Assembly: GCF_036373705.1 (NCBI RefSeq)
Contig: NC_089851.1
Span: forward strand, 58,111,593-58,175,592
DNA length: 64,000 bases
Reading direction: 5' to 3'
DNA from: Amia ocellicauda
Lineage: Eukaryota > Chordata > Actinopteri > Amiiformes > Amiidae
How positions within the stretch are numbered: the stretch's first letter is position 1; each line of letters starts with the position of its first letter. Made by a program: the position numbers and the translations under genes. Below are positions 12,362-21,882 of this stretch, piece by piece. Below the pieces are notes generated by a model, which did no database searches, was not told the origin of the DNA, and worked only from the letters and a program-made list of their open reading frames with translations.

Positions 12362-12876
12362 ACTTGGCCCCACTTTGCAGTCACCGAAGTGTTTGTTCGT
12401 TTGCTCTTGAAGGCTGGCTTCTGGGCTCCTCTGCACAAGGGAGGGCTATCGACCTCAGATACTGTTGCCTGTAAAGCTGATGGGAAATCAGACTGTCATC
12501 TGTGTGTTTTGTTTTCTTTAAAGAAAATGTGTTTTTTACAAGTTCGTTGTTGTTGTTGTTGTTGAGGAGGAGGAGGAGGACATGTAGTGTGTTGTTGAGG
12601 AGGAGGAGGACGAAATGTGGTTTGCCGGCTTGTTATGGAGACCTTTGCTGAACGTGTACTCCTGAGCTGCACCAAAGGAGAGGCATTCTTTTCAGTTGTT
12701 TGCGGGCCTGCTGAACAATGCTCTCAGTGCTGTCTCACTGGGGATGGCGTTACCATTCTGGAAAGACACGTCAGCGCTACAGTCCATGCTATCAGTCAGT
12801 GAGCGTAGGTCTCCCGGTCTGCCCCAAAGCAGTTACGCGCTTGCCCAGCAGAAACTGTGACACTGTCAGATAACTT

Positions 12877-12948
12877 GGCTCGTTGGTCTAGGGGTATGAT
12901 TCTCGCTTTGGGTGCGAGAGGTCCCAGGTTCAACTCCCGGACGAGCCC
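12877..12948 (+). tRNA. tRNA-Pro (TGG), T-stem variant
   Basis: Anticodon TGG with U33. The 5' T-stem strand is CCAGG facing CCCGG, leaving one A-C mismatch and changing the base before the B box, so function is less certain than for other TGG copies. Confidence 0.8.
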
Positions 12949-13455
12949 GCTTGGCCCTGCTTTGCATTCTCTGAAGCATTCGTTTGTTCTCTCTCGATGC
13001 TTGGCTTCTGGGCTCCTCTGCACCAGGGAGGTCTTTCAACCTCAGATACTGTTGGCTGTGTAGCTGATGGGAAATCAGACTGTCATCTGTGTGTTTTGTT
13101 TTCTTTAAAGAAAATGTGTATTTTACAAGTTCGTTGTTGTTGTTGAGGAGGAGGAGGACATGTAGTGTGTTGTTGAGGAGGAGGAGGACGAAATGTGGTT
13201 TGCCGGCTTGTTATGGAGACCTTTGCTGAACGTGTACTCCTGAGCTGCACCAAAGGAGAGGCATTCTTTTCAGTTGTTTGCGGGCCTGCTGAACCATGCT
13301 CTCAGTGCTGTCTCACTGGGGATGGCGTTACCATTCTGGAAAGACACGTCAGCGCTACAGTCCATGCTATCAGTCAGTGAGCGTAGGTCTCCCGGTCTGC
13401 CCCTAAAGCAGTTACGCGCTTGCCCAGCAGAAACTGCGACACCCTCCGTTAACTT

Positions 13456-13527
13456 GGCTCGTTGGTCTAGGGGTATGATTCTTGCTGAGGGTGTGAGAGG
13501 CCCTGGGTTGAACTCCAGGACGAGCCC
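13456..13527 (+). pseudogene. tRNA-Pro-like, class B1, B box changed
   Basis: Loop TGAGGGT. The T loop reads TTGAACT, so the conserved C56 of the B box is lost. Confidence 0.72.
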
Positions 13528-14033
13528 ACTTGGTCCCACTTTGCAGTCACCGAAGTGTTCGTTCGTTTGCTCTTGAAGGCTGGCTTCTGGGCTCCTCTGC
13601 ACAAGGGAGGGCTATCGACCTCAGATACTGTTGCCTGTATAGCTGATGGGAAATCAGACTGTCATCTGTGTGTTTTGTTTTCTTTAAAGAAAATGTGTAT
13701 TTTACAAGTTCGTTGTTGTTGTTGAGGAGGAGGAGGACATGTAGTGTGTTGTTGAGGAGGAGGAGGACGAAATGTGGTTTGCCGGCTTGTTATGGAGACC
13801 TTTGCTGAACGTGTACTCCTGAGCTGCACCAAAGGAGAGGCATTCTTTTCAGTTGTTTGCGGGCCTGCTGAACCATGCTCTCAGTGCTGTCTCACTGGGG
13901 ATGGCGTTACCATTCTGGAAAGACATGTCAGCGCTACAGTCCATGCTATCAGTCAGTGAGCGTAGGTCTCCCGGTCTGCCCCAAAGCAGTTACACGCTTG
14001 CCCAGCAGAAACTGCGACACCCTCCGTTAACTT

Positions 14034-14105
14034 GGCTCGTTGGTCTAGGGGTATGATTCTTGCTTAGGGTGCGATAGGTCCCGGGTTCAACTCCTGGACG
14101 AGCCC
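14034..14105 (+). tRNA. tRNA-Pro (AGG), near canonical
   Basis: Loop TTAGGGT keeps U33 and AGG. Anticodon stem CTTGC/GCGAT has a terminal mismatch, and the T stem CCGGG/CCTGG has a wobble. Intermediate between classes A and B. Confidence 0.65.
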
Positions 14106-14431
14106 CCTTGGCCCCGCTTTGCATTCTCTGAAGCATTCGTTTGTTCTGTCTCGATGCTTGGCTTCTGTGCTCCTCTGCACCAGGGAGGTCTTTCAACCTC
14201 AGATACTGTTGCCTGTATAGCTGATGGGAAATCAGACTGTCATCTGTGTGTTTTGTTTTCTTTAAAGAAAATGTGTATTTTACAAGTTCGTTGTTGTTGT
14301 TGTTGTTGTTGTTGTTGAGGAGGAGGAGGACATGTAGTGTGTTGTTGAGGAGGAGGAGGACGAAATGTGGTTTGCCGGCTTGTTATGGAGACCTTTGCTG
14401 AACGTGTACTCCTGAGCTGCACCAAAGGAGA

Positions 14432-14486
14432 GGTATGATTCTTGCTGAGGGTGTGAGAGGCCCTGGGTTCAACTCCAGGACGAGCC
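14432..14486 (+). pseudogene. Truncated tRNA-Pro-like (5' part missing)
   Basis: Class B1 sequence from about position 17 on, fused to spacer ending aaaggag. The join looks like a deletion at a short shared agg motif, removing about 200 bp of spacer and the A box. Confidence 0.7.
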
Positions 14487-14670
14487 CACTTGGCCCCACT
14501 TTGCAGTCACCGAAGTGTTCGTTCGTTTGCTCTTGAAGGCTGGCTTCTGGGCTCCTCTGCACAAGGGAGGGCTATCGACCTCAGATACTGTTGCCTGTAT
14601 AGCTGATGGGAAATCAGACTGTCATCTGTGTGTTTTGTTTTCTTTAAAGAAAATGTGTTTTTTACAAGTT

Positions 14671-15066
14671 TTTTACCCCTAATAATATAAATCAGATGAA
14701 AGCAAATTTTGACAAAATCGGAAGAGTTTTCATGTTGAAGTTCCCCCTCTTGTGGTCAAATATGTTGAAGTATAAGCCAGTATTAATCTCAAAAAGTCAA
14801 CTACCCTGATTTGATTTCAATATATCATTTTTAATTAAATTAGTTTAATAATATAAATAGCTCTGGTATCATAATAAATGAGTAAACACTTTATTCTACA
14901 AGTCTCATTTGTGTACTTGTATAGCATAGAACTGCTGCAGCTTTTCAATTCGCAGTAATCATCCGAACCTCATTTAGTAGCTTAATTTCTGTTTCATTTG
15001 GTTGTCACATTGATTACCGATGTGCACGTTATATATAATTATGGCTTGTAAATGCAATGTTTTATA
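14671..15066. repeat. Dispersed repeat R1, copy 1
   Basis: AT-rich and non-coding. It matches 32,000-32,400 in the same direction by eye: both share gttccccctcttgtgg, a run around cacattgatt, and a gcttgtaaa-like end. No coding potential seen. Confidence 0.55.
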
Positions 15067-15448
15067 CACTGTAAAAAATTTATCATGGGTCTAATTGTTT
15101 TTACGTAATAATTAAAAATAATGTGTACATTTTATTAATGAAATTGTGGTTTAGTGTTTGATACAAAATATTGAGAAGATTTCACTAATAGAACCAAGAG
15201 ATACATTTTCCTCTTTTATTTAAGGACATTTCTGCAATTTTAAGGCTTAAGAGAATTAGTTCAATTTTAGTTGTCTCATGTCGATGCCTATTCTGACGAG
15301 CTGATGAGTTGAAACAGGTGTCTTAAATTAACAAAATCCAATATTCCACAAAAAGTGTGACAGGTAAAATGTCTTTCTCTCTAGAGATCAGTATGGATTG
15401 AAAGGTTTGTTTGATGTTGGCTTGAGAAAGAATAGCCAAAAGAGAGAG

Positions 15449-15450
<2 letters not shown>

Positions 15451-15483
<33 letters not shown>
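15451..15483. repeat. (GATA)n microsatellite
   Basis: Eight tandem GATA/ATAG units after a short GA run. Confidence 0.9.
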
Positions 15484-15800
15484 ATTAGATAAGTGCTGAT
15501 TGGCTCGCAAATAGAACCTTATAGTACGAAGTTTGAGTTCAACTTTGTAGACAGAACCTTTTTGTTTTCTAATTAAAAAGTCCAAAAATGTACACAACTT
15601 AAAAAAAAGTCACATAATGTAAATAAGTTGTCACAGAATAAGAATATGTGAATAACTCAATTTTGTCAAAAATGTCAGATAGAACCTTATAATTCCAAGG
15701 GGATGAACCTGAACAATACTTTTTTACAATTAAATTGTCTAAAACTACTGTGAAAATATTTAACACAAATAAGACTTTTGTCAGCCACTATATTAAGAAA

Positions 15801-15986
15801 GGTAACACTTTATTTTGGTGGTCCACTTTAGAAATTCTACTGAGTATAAGTAACTTTGCAACTACGTGTTAACGTAATCTATTAACCCAAACCTAACAGT
15901 TTACTTGCAGTCTACTAATACTCTAATGAGAGTAGTTACTTACAGTTAGTAGAATGTCTAAAGTGGACCATCGAAATAGTGTAACC
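15801..15986. mobile_element. MITE with ggtaacact-type ends
   Basis: A 186-bp palindromic element. The left end GGTAACACTTTATTTTGGTG and the inverse of the right end (GGTTACACTATTTCGATGG) match with a few differences; both continue into GTCCACTTTAGA and ATTCTACT. No coding capacity. Ends of this type are common in fish non-autonomous DNA transposons. Confidence 0.7.
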
Positions 15987-16139
15987 AAAAAAAAAATGTA
16001 GGTTATATCTTTCAGTCCTCAAACCCAAAAGGCGTGATGTAAGGCAGAGTGTAATTTCATTTATATGTAACAGAGAGCACCTAGTAAGAGCTGTGTGAGT
16101 AAACCTCACTCCACTTGGCCTCAAGAGGTGCCCCAGTGA

Positions 16140-16340
16140 CTGATGCTAGAGGCTATGATCTTTAGCGTCCTTGTTAGTGCACCCACCTCCAATGCCGGTG
16201 AAGCTGGTTCGAATTCTGCTTGGAGCGGTGCAAGTAGGACCAGTTACATTTACAGATTGGGATCAACATCAGTGTTAAGGTGCAAAGCTTCAGTTGAAGC
16301 AACCCTTCGGATCCCAGTGAATCAGGCACCCCAGTGAGCG
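16140..16340 (+). mobile_element. Possible tRNA-derived SINE fragment
   Basis: Contains a good B-box match (ggttcgaattc) about 45 bp after a weak A-box-like stretch (gttagtgcaccc). The outer parts carry the near-repeat gtgccccagtgac / gcaccccagtgag. Family not recognised. Confidence 0.35.
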
Positions 16341-16995
16341 CTTCCAGTAACAGTTTAGACTCTCAGCAGGAGACAGGCCCGGGAAATAAAGTCACTGACA
16401 CAATGTCAGTTTGTTTATCTTCGTTTATTGAAAGTTTCACACAGCCTTTTATACATCTACAAGCAATATTTCATAGGTGGTTCGGGGCAGTCCCGAACCT
16501 GAATGAAATTTTCTTTGCATATGTCCCAGGGCAGTTCCGAGACACAGGAAGAAATAATTGATAAGGTATTCTTTATAATTGGGAAAACAACTTTACCCCA
16601 ACAATCAGAATAAGTAAACTGAAAATTAGAATTAATGTGGGGGCTGTTTTACATTCTGAATGCACTATATTCCTCATGTAAACATGGTTAATTTGCAGTT
16701 TTCCCCCCTACACTGGTGTCACCAAATGTATTTTTTTTCTTTACCCTGAATACACCCTCTGTCATTGGTGAAACTATATTTGAGCTTGTTATTTTGACAG
16801 TGTGTGCCGTCCACTGAAACATATTTTTTTGTTTTAGTGTTTACAAAGAAATTTAGAATTTTAAGCTGTTATAAGAAAAATGTTTCAAAATGTTTGTTTA
16901 CAACCGTACACAAATAAACTTTATAATTATGGACAGATATATAATGATAGAGAGACAGACAAGATAAAAATACTTATTTAATGGTTGTTTTACAG
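16341..16995. other. No gene seen
   Basis: AT-rich sequence with short open frames only. No domain or clear repeat recognised. It ends in a polypyrimidine-rich stretch and AG at 16,994-16,995, before the exon-like stretch. Confidence 0.5.
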
Positions 16996-17292
16996 TGCAA
17001 CAATACAGATGTACAGCAAGATCTCCTGCCGCAAATAATGAAAATTGCCATCTGCAAGAGGGATGATCAGGAGGACGTCAGCATCATCTTGGAGGGGGTG
17101 CAAGTCATGGCTGGCTTGGAAAATCTGTCTAGAGCCTGTGCTGTTTTTCTTGGACTGACGTATGCACTAAACCTCACCTACTCGAAAGAACTGAGGCACA
17201 CATTTGAGGCCTTTCAGAAGCTCTTCTTAGAACTGGATGTGTGCAAGTTTTCCCCCAAATTACTAACACTTAAAAACAAACTCATGTCTTAG
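16996..17292 (+). pseudogene. Orphan terminal exon-like stretch
   Basis: About 98 open codons follow a splice-acceptor-like site (gttgttttacag ending at 16,995) and end at a stop at 17,292. The predicted peptide is rich in Leu and helical in character (for example IILEGVQVMAGLENLSRAC and ELRHTFEAFQKLFLEL). An AATAAA lies at about 17,574, giving a plausible 280-nt 3' UTR. It resembles C-terminal ends of a multicopy fish protein family I cannot name with confidence. No upstream exons seen, so it is probably a stray duplicated last exon; alternatively a gene extending outside recognisable sequence. Confidence 0.45.
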
Positions 17293-18829
17293 ATTGAGAG
17301 ACAAAGCATTATTATCAAGTTCTGGTGGAAAAAAAACTGCACTGATTGAGCGTTTGATACTGTTCTACATGATTGTTGTTCATACAATCTTTTAGCTAGT
17401 ATAAATGGTTTTATACATTTTGCTACAAGTTGTTATTTGTATGCACATGTTTTTGTGTAACAAAATGATGTTTCTCAATGACATGGGAAATGTAAACTTT
17501 TTTTTTTCATGTCTTAAAACTGCTGCTTACATTTTATATATATTTGTTATTTATGGTTACAGTCCAAAAAGACAATAAAAGCATGTTTGTCAACAAAAAC
17601 TGCATTTTGTATTCATTATTATCTTAACCTGAAAAAGGCAGTACATTTTATAATTAAGTCATTTTAATTAATACAAATGAGTAAATTTTACTTGATTAAT
17701 TTGTGAGAAAACATACAATAAAAAAGATTAAATTAAATTCATTGTGTGCCATAGACTAAATAATTTAGGAAATTTTACTTAATTTATTCGGGTAGATTTC
17801 GCAAAAAAACTAAACCTTAAAAAATATGTGTAATAATGTTACCATAATTTTTTAAAGTAGATTGCATGTAACATTTTTTACAGTGTACAATTCCAGCTTG
17901 TAAAAGCAATGTTTTTCATAAAGCGGGAAATATGTCCAATTACTAATATCAAGCGCCTCAATGAGCAGGTCCATTTATTCGATTGTAGCTCGCACAGTAA
18001 ACGTCTTATGTTCGCCCTTTCAATTATATTGAATAGAGCCAGCGATTCTGCACAGTTCAGTATACAACATGTCACCATAAGTTACGATTTCACTGAGATA
18101 GAAGAGCACAAAATCGCCCCCGTGTTGCATCGTTAACTATTTAACCAGGAACTGATGCATGGATCCAGCCAATCTCAGTTTGAAATGATGTTCAGTTGAA
18201 AGCAATAATCCACCACTACAGATTCAGCAACATCACCGCTCTTGTACCACTGTTGATTTTCATGTATTTATTTTACATAATGTGTATTTATGTTTCATGT
18301 GAATCACATTTAATCCAATTTTTTAGTTTCACATTTGTTTTCTCTTGCTTCTCTTCAAGGTTTCTCTACATCTGAAATAATCCCTAATTTAAACACATCT
18401 CAATTTACACTATTTGTATTTGCAGACAGAAGTGTCTGTGTGTTTAAAATAATAGTTTCCACTCTAATACTGTTGCAAGTGACTGATAGTGTTTTGTTGT
18501 TACGATGTACATGCCCAAGATGACCGCTTCATTTTTTTTTATCTCAGTGCTGTTTGTGGTATATGCTGCTACCAGTGGTGACAGTGTGTTATTGCAGGCT
18601 TAAAATTGAACAAAATGTACAGTAAGTCAAAATATTTTGTTCATTACTGCTATGTTTCTTCATGTAGGAATTGTCTTTTAGGATATGTGTAGAACACAGT
18701 CCAAAGATACTGTATACCAAAGCACACATCAGCCAGTATAAGGGTTTATGAGAAATCGAGGCATAATCCAAGATTGTTGCCACACTGTGTGACTTATCAA
18801 TGCTTGGTAATACACATTTCAAGTACTAA
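17293..18829. other. AT-rich intergenic sequence
   Basis: Holds the possible 3' UTR of the preceding exon-like stretch (AATAAA near 17,574). A second R1 segment (about 17,890-18,140) matches 32,370-32,490, sharing gccagcgatt. The rest up to 18,829 shows no gene or repeat I recognise. Confidence 0.5.
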
Positions 18830-18835
18830 CATCAG
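18830..18835. repeat. Target-site duplication, left (catcag)
   Basis: Six bases directly outside the left inverted repeat; 31,023-31,028 reads cataag, a 5/6 match. Six-bp duplications are usual for Polintons. Confidence 0.65.
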
Positions 18836-19204
18836 AGTAGTAATGATGGTACTTTATGTCAAAGTGACAGGTGGCCCCGCCCCTACCCAGAAGCCCCATC
18901 GGCTGGGAAACCCGCCTTACCCAGAAGCCTCACGGGCCATGAAGCCCCTCCTTACCCAGAAGCCCAATGGGCCAGGAAGCTCCTCCTTACCCTGTACCCT
19001 TTGATCCTCTCCAGTCAGCCATCTTGTAAGAATACAGGTTTTACCCTTTGACCCTCTCCTGTCAGCCATCTTGTTTGGATGACCGTGATCTTGTTAGGAT
19101 GGCAGCCATCTTGTTTGGATGACCTCCATCTTGTTAGGATGACAGGCATTTTGGAAAGGGCACAGGTCATCTTGACAAGTGTTCGCCGCCATCTCACCCT
19201 GATG

Positions 19205-19243
<39 letters not shown>

Positions 19244-19452
19244 GTTTAAGAGTTTAAACTTATTATTATTTGTGTTAGGTTATGTTTTATGATTAGGTTT
19301 GGTACGATAAGTTGTTACCAAAATAAAATACATTAAAATAAGAAGAGAACAACAACATAAAGTTTTAATAAAAAAGTATTTTAAACTGTGTTTAGTGATG
19401 TGCATGTGATGATTTTAGGTTATATATTTTATGATTGTTTTTGGGGTGGTAT
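18836..19452 (+). repeat. Polinton left terminal inverted repeat
   Basis: Matches the inverse of 30,425-31,022. Contains three diverged 35-bp tandem repeats built on ttacccagaagcc (about 18,885-18,995), several copies of ccatcttgttaggatgac-type sequence (19,015-19,150), a (TG)n run at 19,207-19,240, and an AT-rich inner part ending near ggggtggta. Confidence 0.9.
19207..19240. repeat. (TG)n microsatellite
   Basis: About 17 TG units inside the left inverted repeat; the matching tract in the right repeat (about 30,635-30,650) is shorter. Confidence 0.9.
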
Positions 19453-19513
19453 AAAATAAAATAAATTAAATTAGAAAAAGAGAACAAAATAAAGTTTTGA
19501 TCAAAAAAGTACT

Positions 19514-19596
19514 TACCCAGAGTGGAATTCCAACCCACACAGACATACATCTATTAGATCTTAAGTCCAATGCCTTAACCACTCAGCCACCTGGGT
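19514..19596 (-). tRNA. tRNA-Leu (TAA)-like, likely decayed
   Basis: On the minus strand, acceptor ACCCAGG pairs with TCTGGGT plus A73. The D arm has GGCTGAGTGGTTAAGGC, the anticodon loop CTTAAGA gives TAA, and a long variable arm typical of tRNA-Leu follows. The T stem GTGGG/TCCAC pairs with one wobble, but the T loop reads TTGGAAT, so the conserved C56 of the B box is lost. It sits between the left inverted repeat and the integrase. Probably a captured tRNA-Leu gene or its relic. Confidence 0.7.
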
Positions 19597-19622
19597 GTTA
19601 CTATTTGGTATAAGTTACTAAG

Positions 19623-20715
19623 TTGAAGGGTGTATTCATTAATCACGAGAAAATGAACCATGAAGAGAGATTAAAAGAGATCTATTATACGCCTAAAGAA
19701 GCCGGTCGTTTTGGAGGACTCGATACACTGCTGAGAAGTGCCAGAGCAAAGGGTGACCGTATAAAAAGAGAACATGTTTCACAATGGTTATCGGATCAAT
19801 ATACATACACAGTGCACAGACCAGCGCGGGTGAGGTTTAAGAGGAACTTGACACTGGTACAAGACATTGACTGGCAATGGCAGGCAGACCTGGTGGAAAT
19901 GGGTCAGTTCTCAAAGTTCAACAACGGTATGAAATACATTCTAACCTGTATAGATGTGTTGTCCAAATACGCCTGGGCAGTACCATTAAAAAACAAAACG
20001 GGTCAGCAAGTGTGTGCCGCCTTTAAAAGAATATTCACCCAAGGGCGCGTTCCAAAGAAACTGCAGACAGATCAGGGGAAAGAATTCCTCAACCATGGTT
20101 TTCAAAGTCTTCTCAAGCAATACCAAATTGTACATTTTGTGACAAATAGTAAAGTGAAAGCCAGTGTGGTAGAGAGATTCAATAGGACTATAAAATCGAA
20201 AATGTGGAAGTACTTTAGAGCTGTTTCACAGTTACAATCACACATTCCATAGAACTGTCAAGGAACGACCAGTAGATGTCACCCATGACAATGCCCTGAG
20301 GGTGTGGAGGACTGTGTATGGGTCATTTGTAAAAAGCAAACCTTCAAAATTTAAGTTTAAAGAAGGTGATCATGTGAGGGTGTCGAGAATAAAAGGGAAA
20401 TTTGAAAAGGGGTATGAGCAAACATTCACAGATGAAATATTCATAGTTAAAAAATGTGTGCCTGGATTAAGGCCTATTTACAAACTAAAAGATTATGCTG
20501 GTGACGACATAAAAGGTCAGTTTTACACCGAAGAGTTACAAAAGATAAACCCAAATGGTGACAGAGTCTATCGAATACAGAAAATTTTAGACTCCAGAGG
20601 CCGTGGCCGGGGTAAACAAGTTTTAGTCAAATGGCTGAGTTGGGGAGTTAAATTTAATAGTTGGATCAAAGCTTCAGAGGTGAAAGACATAGCCCCGGGG
20701 GTTGTGAGAGGATAA
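19623..20715 (+). pseudogene. Polinton integrase (fossil)
   Basis: Retroviral-type DDE integrase. N-terminal part with IYYTPKEAGRFGG and a helical stretch; core with DWQWQADLV, then KLQTDQGKEF and VERFNRTIK, which carry the D, D and E of the catalytic triad. The C-terminal part ends in a chromodomain-like segment (YRIQKILDSRGRGRGKQVLV, then WLSW). In living relatives it joins element ends to target DNA. First gene inside the left inverted repeat, read inward, as usual. The copy is broken. Confidence 0.9.
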
Positions 20716-20718
20716 AAA

Positions 20719-21464
20719 ATGAGTGAAAATGGATTTTACCTGACTTTTACCAGTAATGCCTCGGAGACACTATTTCCTAACAACAAGAGCTCCAACTTCA
20801 CTGACCATCTAGCCAAATCCATCGATCTACCAGGTAAATGGGAGGTAGGGATGGTGGAGATGCACTACCCCATGACCATCAATACGTTTGACAGGAAACA
20901 GAGCTTTGAATTGCATTCTGAGACAACCGATACAAACTGATATTATGAAATATCACAAGGCTACTATAAAAACATTGATGTATTGTTAACAGCCATGAAT
21001 AATGCTGTCAAGGCCGTCCCCACATTGCCCAAGGTATACTTTCAATACAACTATATTAGAAGCGTGAGGCTTTTCAGGGATTCGACTTTATTGTTTTTTA
21101 CCACGGGCCAGCTAGCACATGTCTTGGGGTTCATTCCCGAGAAGGGGGGGGGGGGGGGGAATCGCCCCAGCCTGCGGATATTACAGCGGGTTTTAACCAC
21201 ATGTATGTTTATACCGATATAATTGAACACCAACTAGTGGGTGACATGTATGCCCCGCTTCTGCGCTGTATACCTAAAAAAGGGGAAGAAGGCAAGTTTG
21301 TTACGCTGTTATATGATAAGCTCCACTATGTCCCCCTGAGCATGGATGAATTCGACACCATCAGCACTGAAATAAAGACTGACCAGAACGGACATGTGAC
21401 ATTCGCATACGGCAAGGTGATAGTGAAGTTGCATTTCCAACCTGTTAGATACAACCACTTTTAA
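20719..21464 (+). pseudogene. Polinton structural-type protein (fossil)
   Basis: Begins MSENGFYLTFTSNAS and continues with a segment ending KWEVGMVEMHYP. This opening is shared by a conserved Polinton protein next to the integrase; by position and pattern it may be the minor capsid (penton-like) protein, which is inference. A poly-G run at 21,146-21,161 lies inside. The copy is broken. Confidence 0.6.
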
Positions 21465-21467
21465 ATC

Positions 21468-21880
21468 ATGGTGATTGTTAAAAACTATGGAGACCCGCAC
21501 ATGTATAGGAACTACTACAAGTATCAGGCGGGTAACGGCCTCCCCGGTTTCGCCGGGATGCCAGTACAATACGGTGCGGGGGTAGCTGGTAGCTATGCCT
21601 TTTCTGAGACGCGGATTAGAAATTGTCAAACCACACGTCAAATTGGCTGCCAGAAACATAGCTAAAGATGTGGTCGGGCAGGTTACAAGTGCGGTGGCCA
21701 GTAGAATTCATGCTCCGAAAGGTCAGGAGAGGCATTAAAAGGAAAAGAACGACACCACTGGGGCTCACAGGACCGCCGGCCCCTGTTAAAAGGACTATAC
21801 AGAAGAAACACAATCATAAGAGAAACGGGGCTGGTAAGAAAAGGAGCTCCAGGCAACAACATCGCGGGGATATATTTTAA
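21468..21880 (+). pseudogene. Polinton small basic protein (fossil)
   Basis: A Gly-rich start (GNGLPGFAGMPVQYGAGVAG) is followed by a strongly Lys/Arg-rich C-terminal part. Polintons and related viruses carry such a small basic or membrane-active protein between capsid genes; the exact role is not known to me. The copy is broken. Confidence 0.5.
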
Positions 21881-21882
21881 AC

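Larger units (their letters stand above)
1..14670 (+). repeat. Left tandem tRNA-Pro array
   Basis: Head-to-tail units of 578-593 bp. Each unit runs: 72-nt tRNA-Pro or tRNA-like sequence; a flank of about 145 nt; a T-rich stretch; a (GTT)4-8 tract; two (GAG)n tracts separated by acatgtagtgtgttgttg; then about 280 bp of conserved spacer leading to the next tRNA. Units are nearly identical apart from class-specific differences and triplet-tract length. tRNA classes here: one A (canonical AGG), five T (canonical TGG), seventeen B (G33 variants; B1 has G37, B2 has T37) and one near-canonical AGG, plus partial copies at both ends. The array stops abruptly at 14,670 inside the T-rich stretch, where unrelated AT-rich DNA begins. 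The last unit has lost spacer and the tRNA 5' part. Confidence 0.95.
15067..17885. mobile_element. Possible TIR-bounded DNA element or nested pair
   Basis: Outer ends form a perfect 13-bp inverted repeat (CACTGTAAAAAAT), each flanked by TA. Inward similarity fades quickly. About 25 bp of flanking R1 sequence (gcttgtaaa..gcaatgttt) occurs on both sides, which a plain TA insertion would not give. No transposase inside. It encloses a MITE, a SINE-like stretch and an exon-like stretch. Confidence 0.35.

Noticed and set aside
1-14670. CRISPR-like or bacterial repeat array
   Set aside because: Units are about 580 bp with tRNA genes and vertebrate-type flanks; there is no short-repeat/unique-spacer pattern.
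16400-16760. Possible minus-strand LTR with primer-binding site (ggtgtcaccaaatgta)
   Set aside because: No second edge, no target duplication and no matching partner LTR found.
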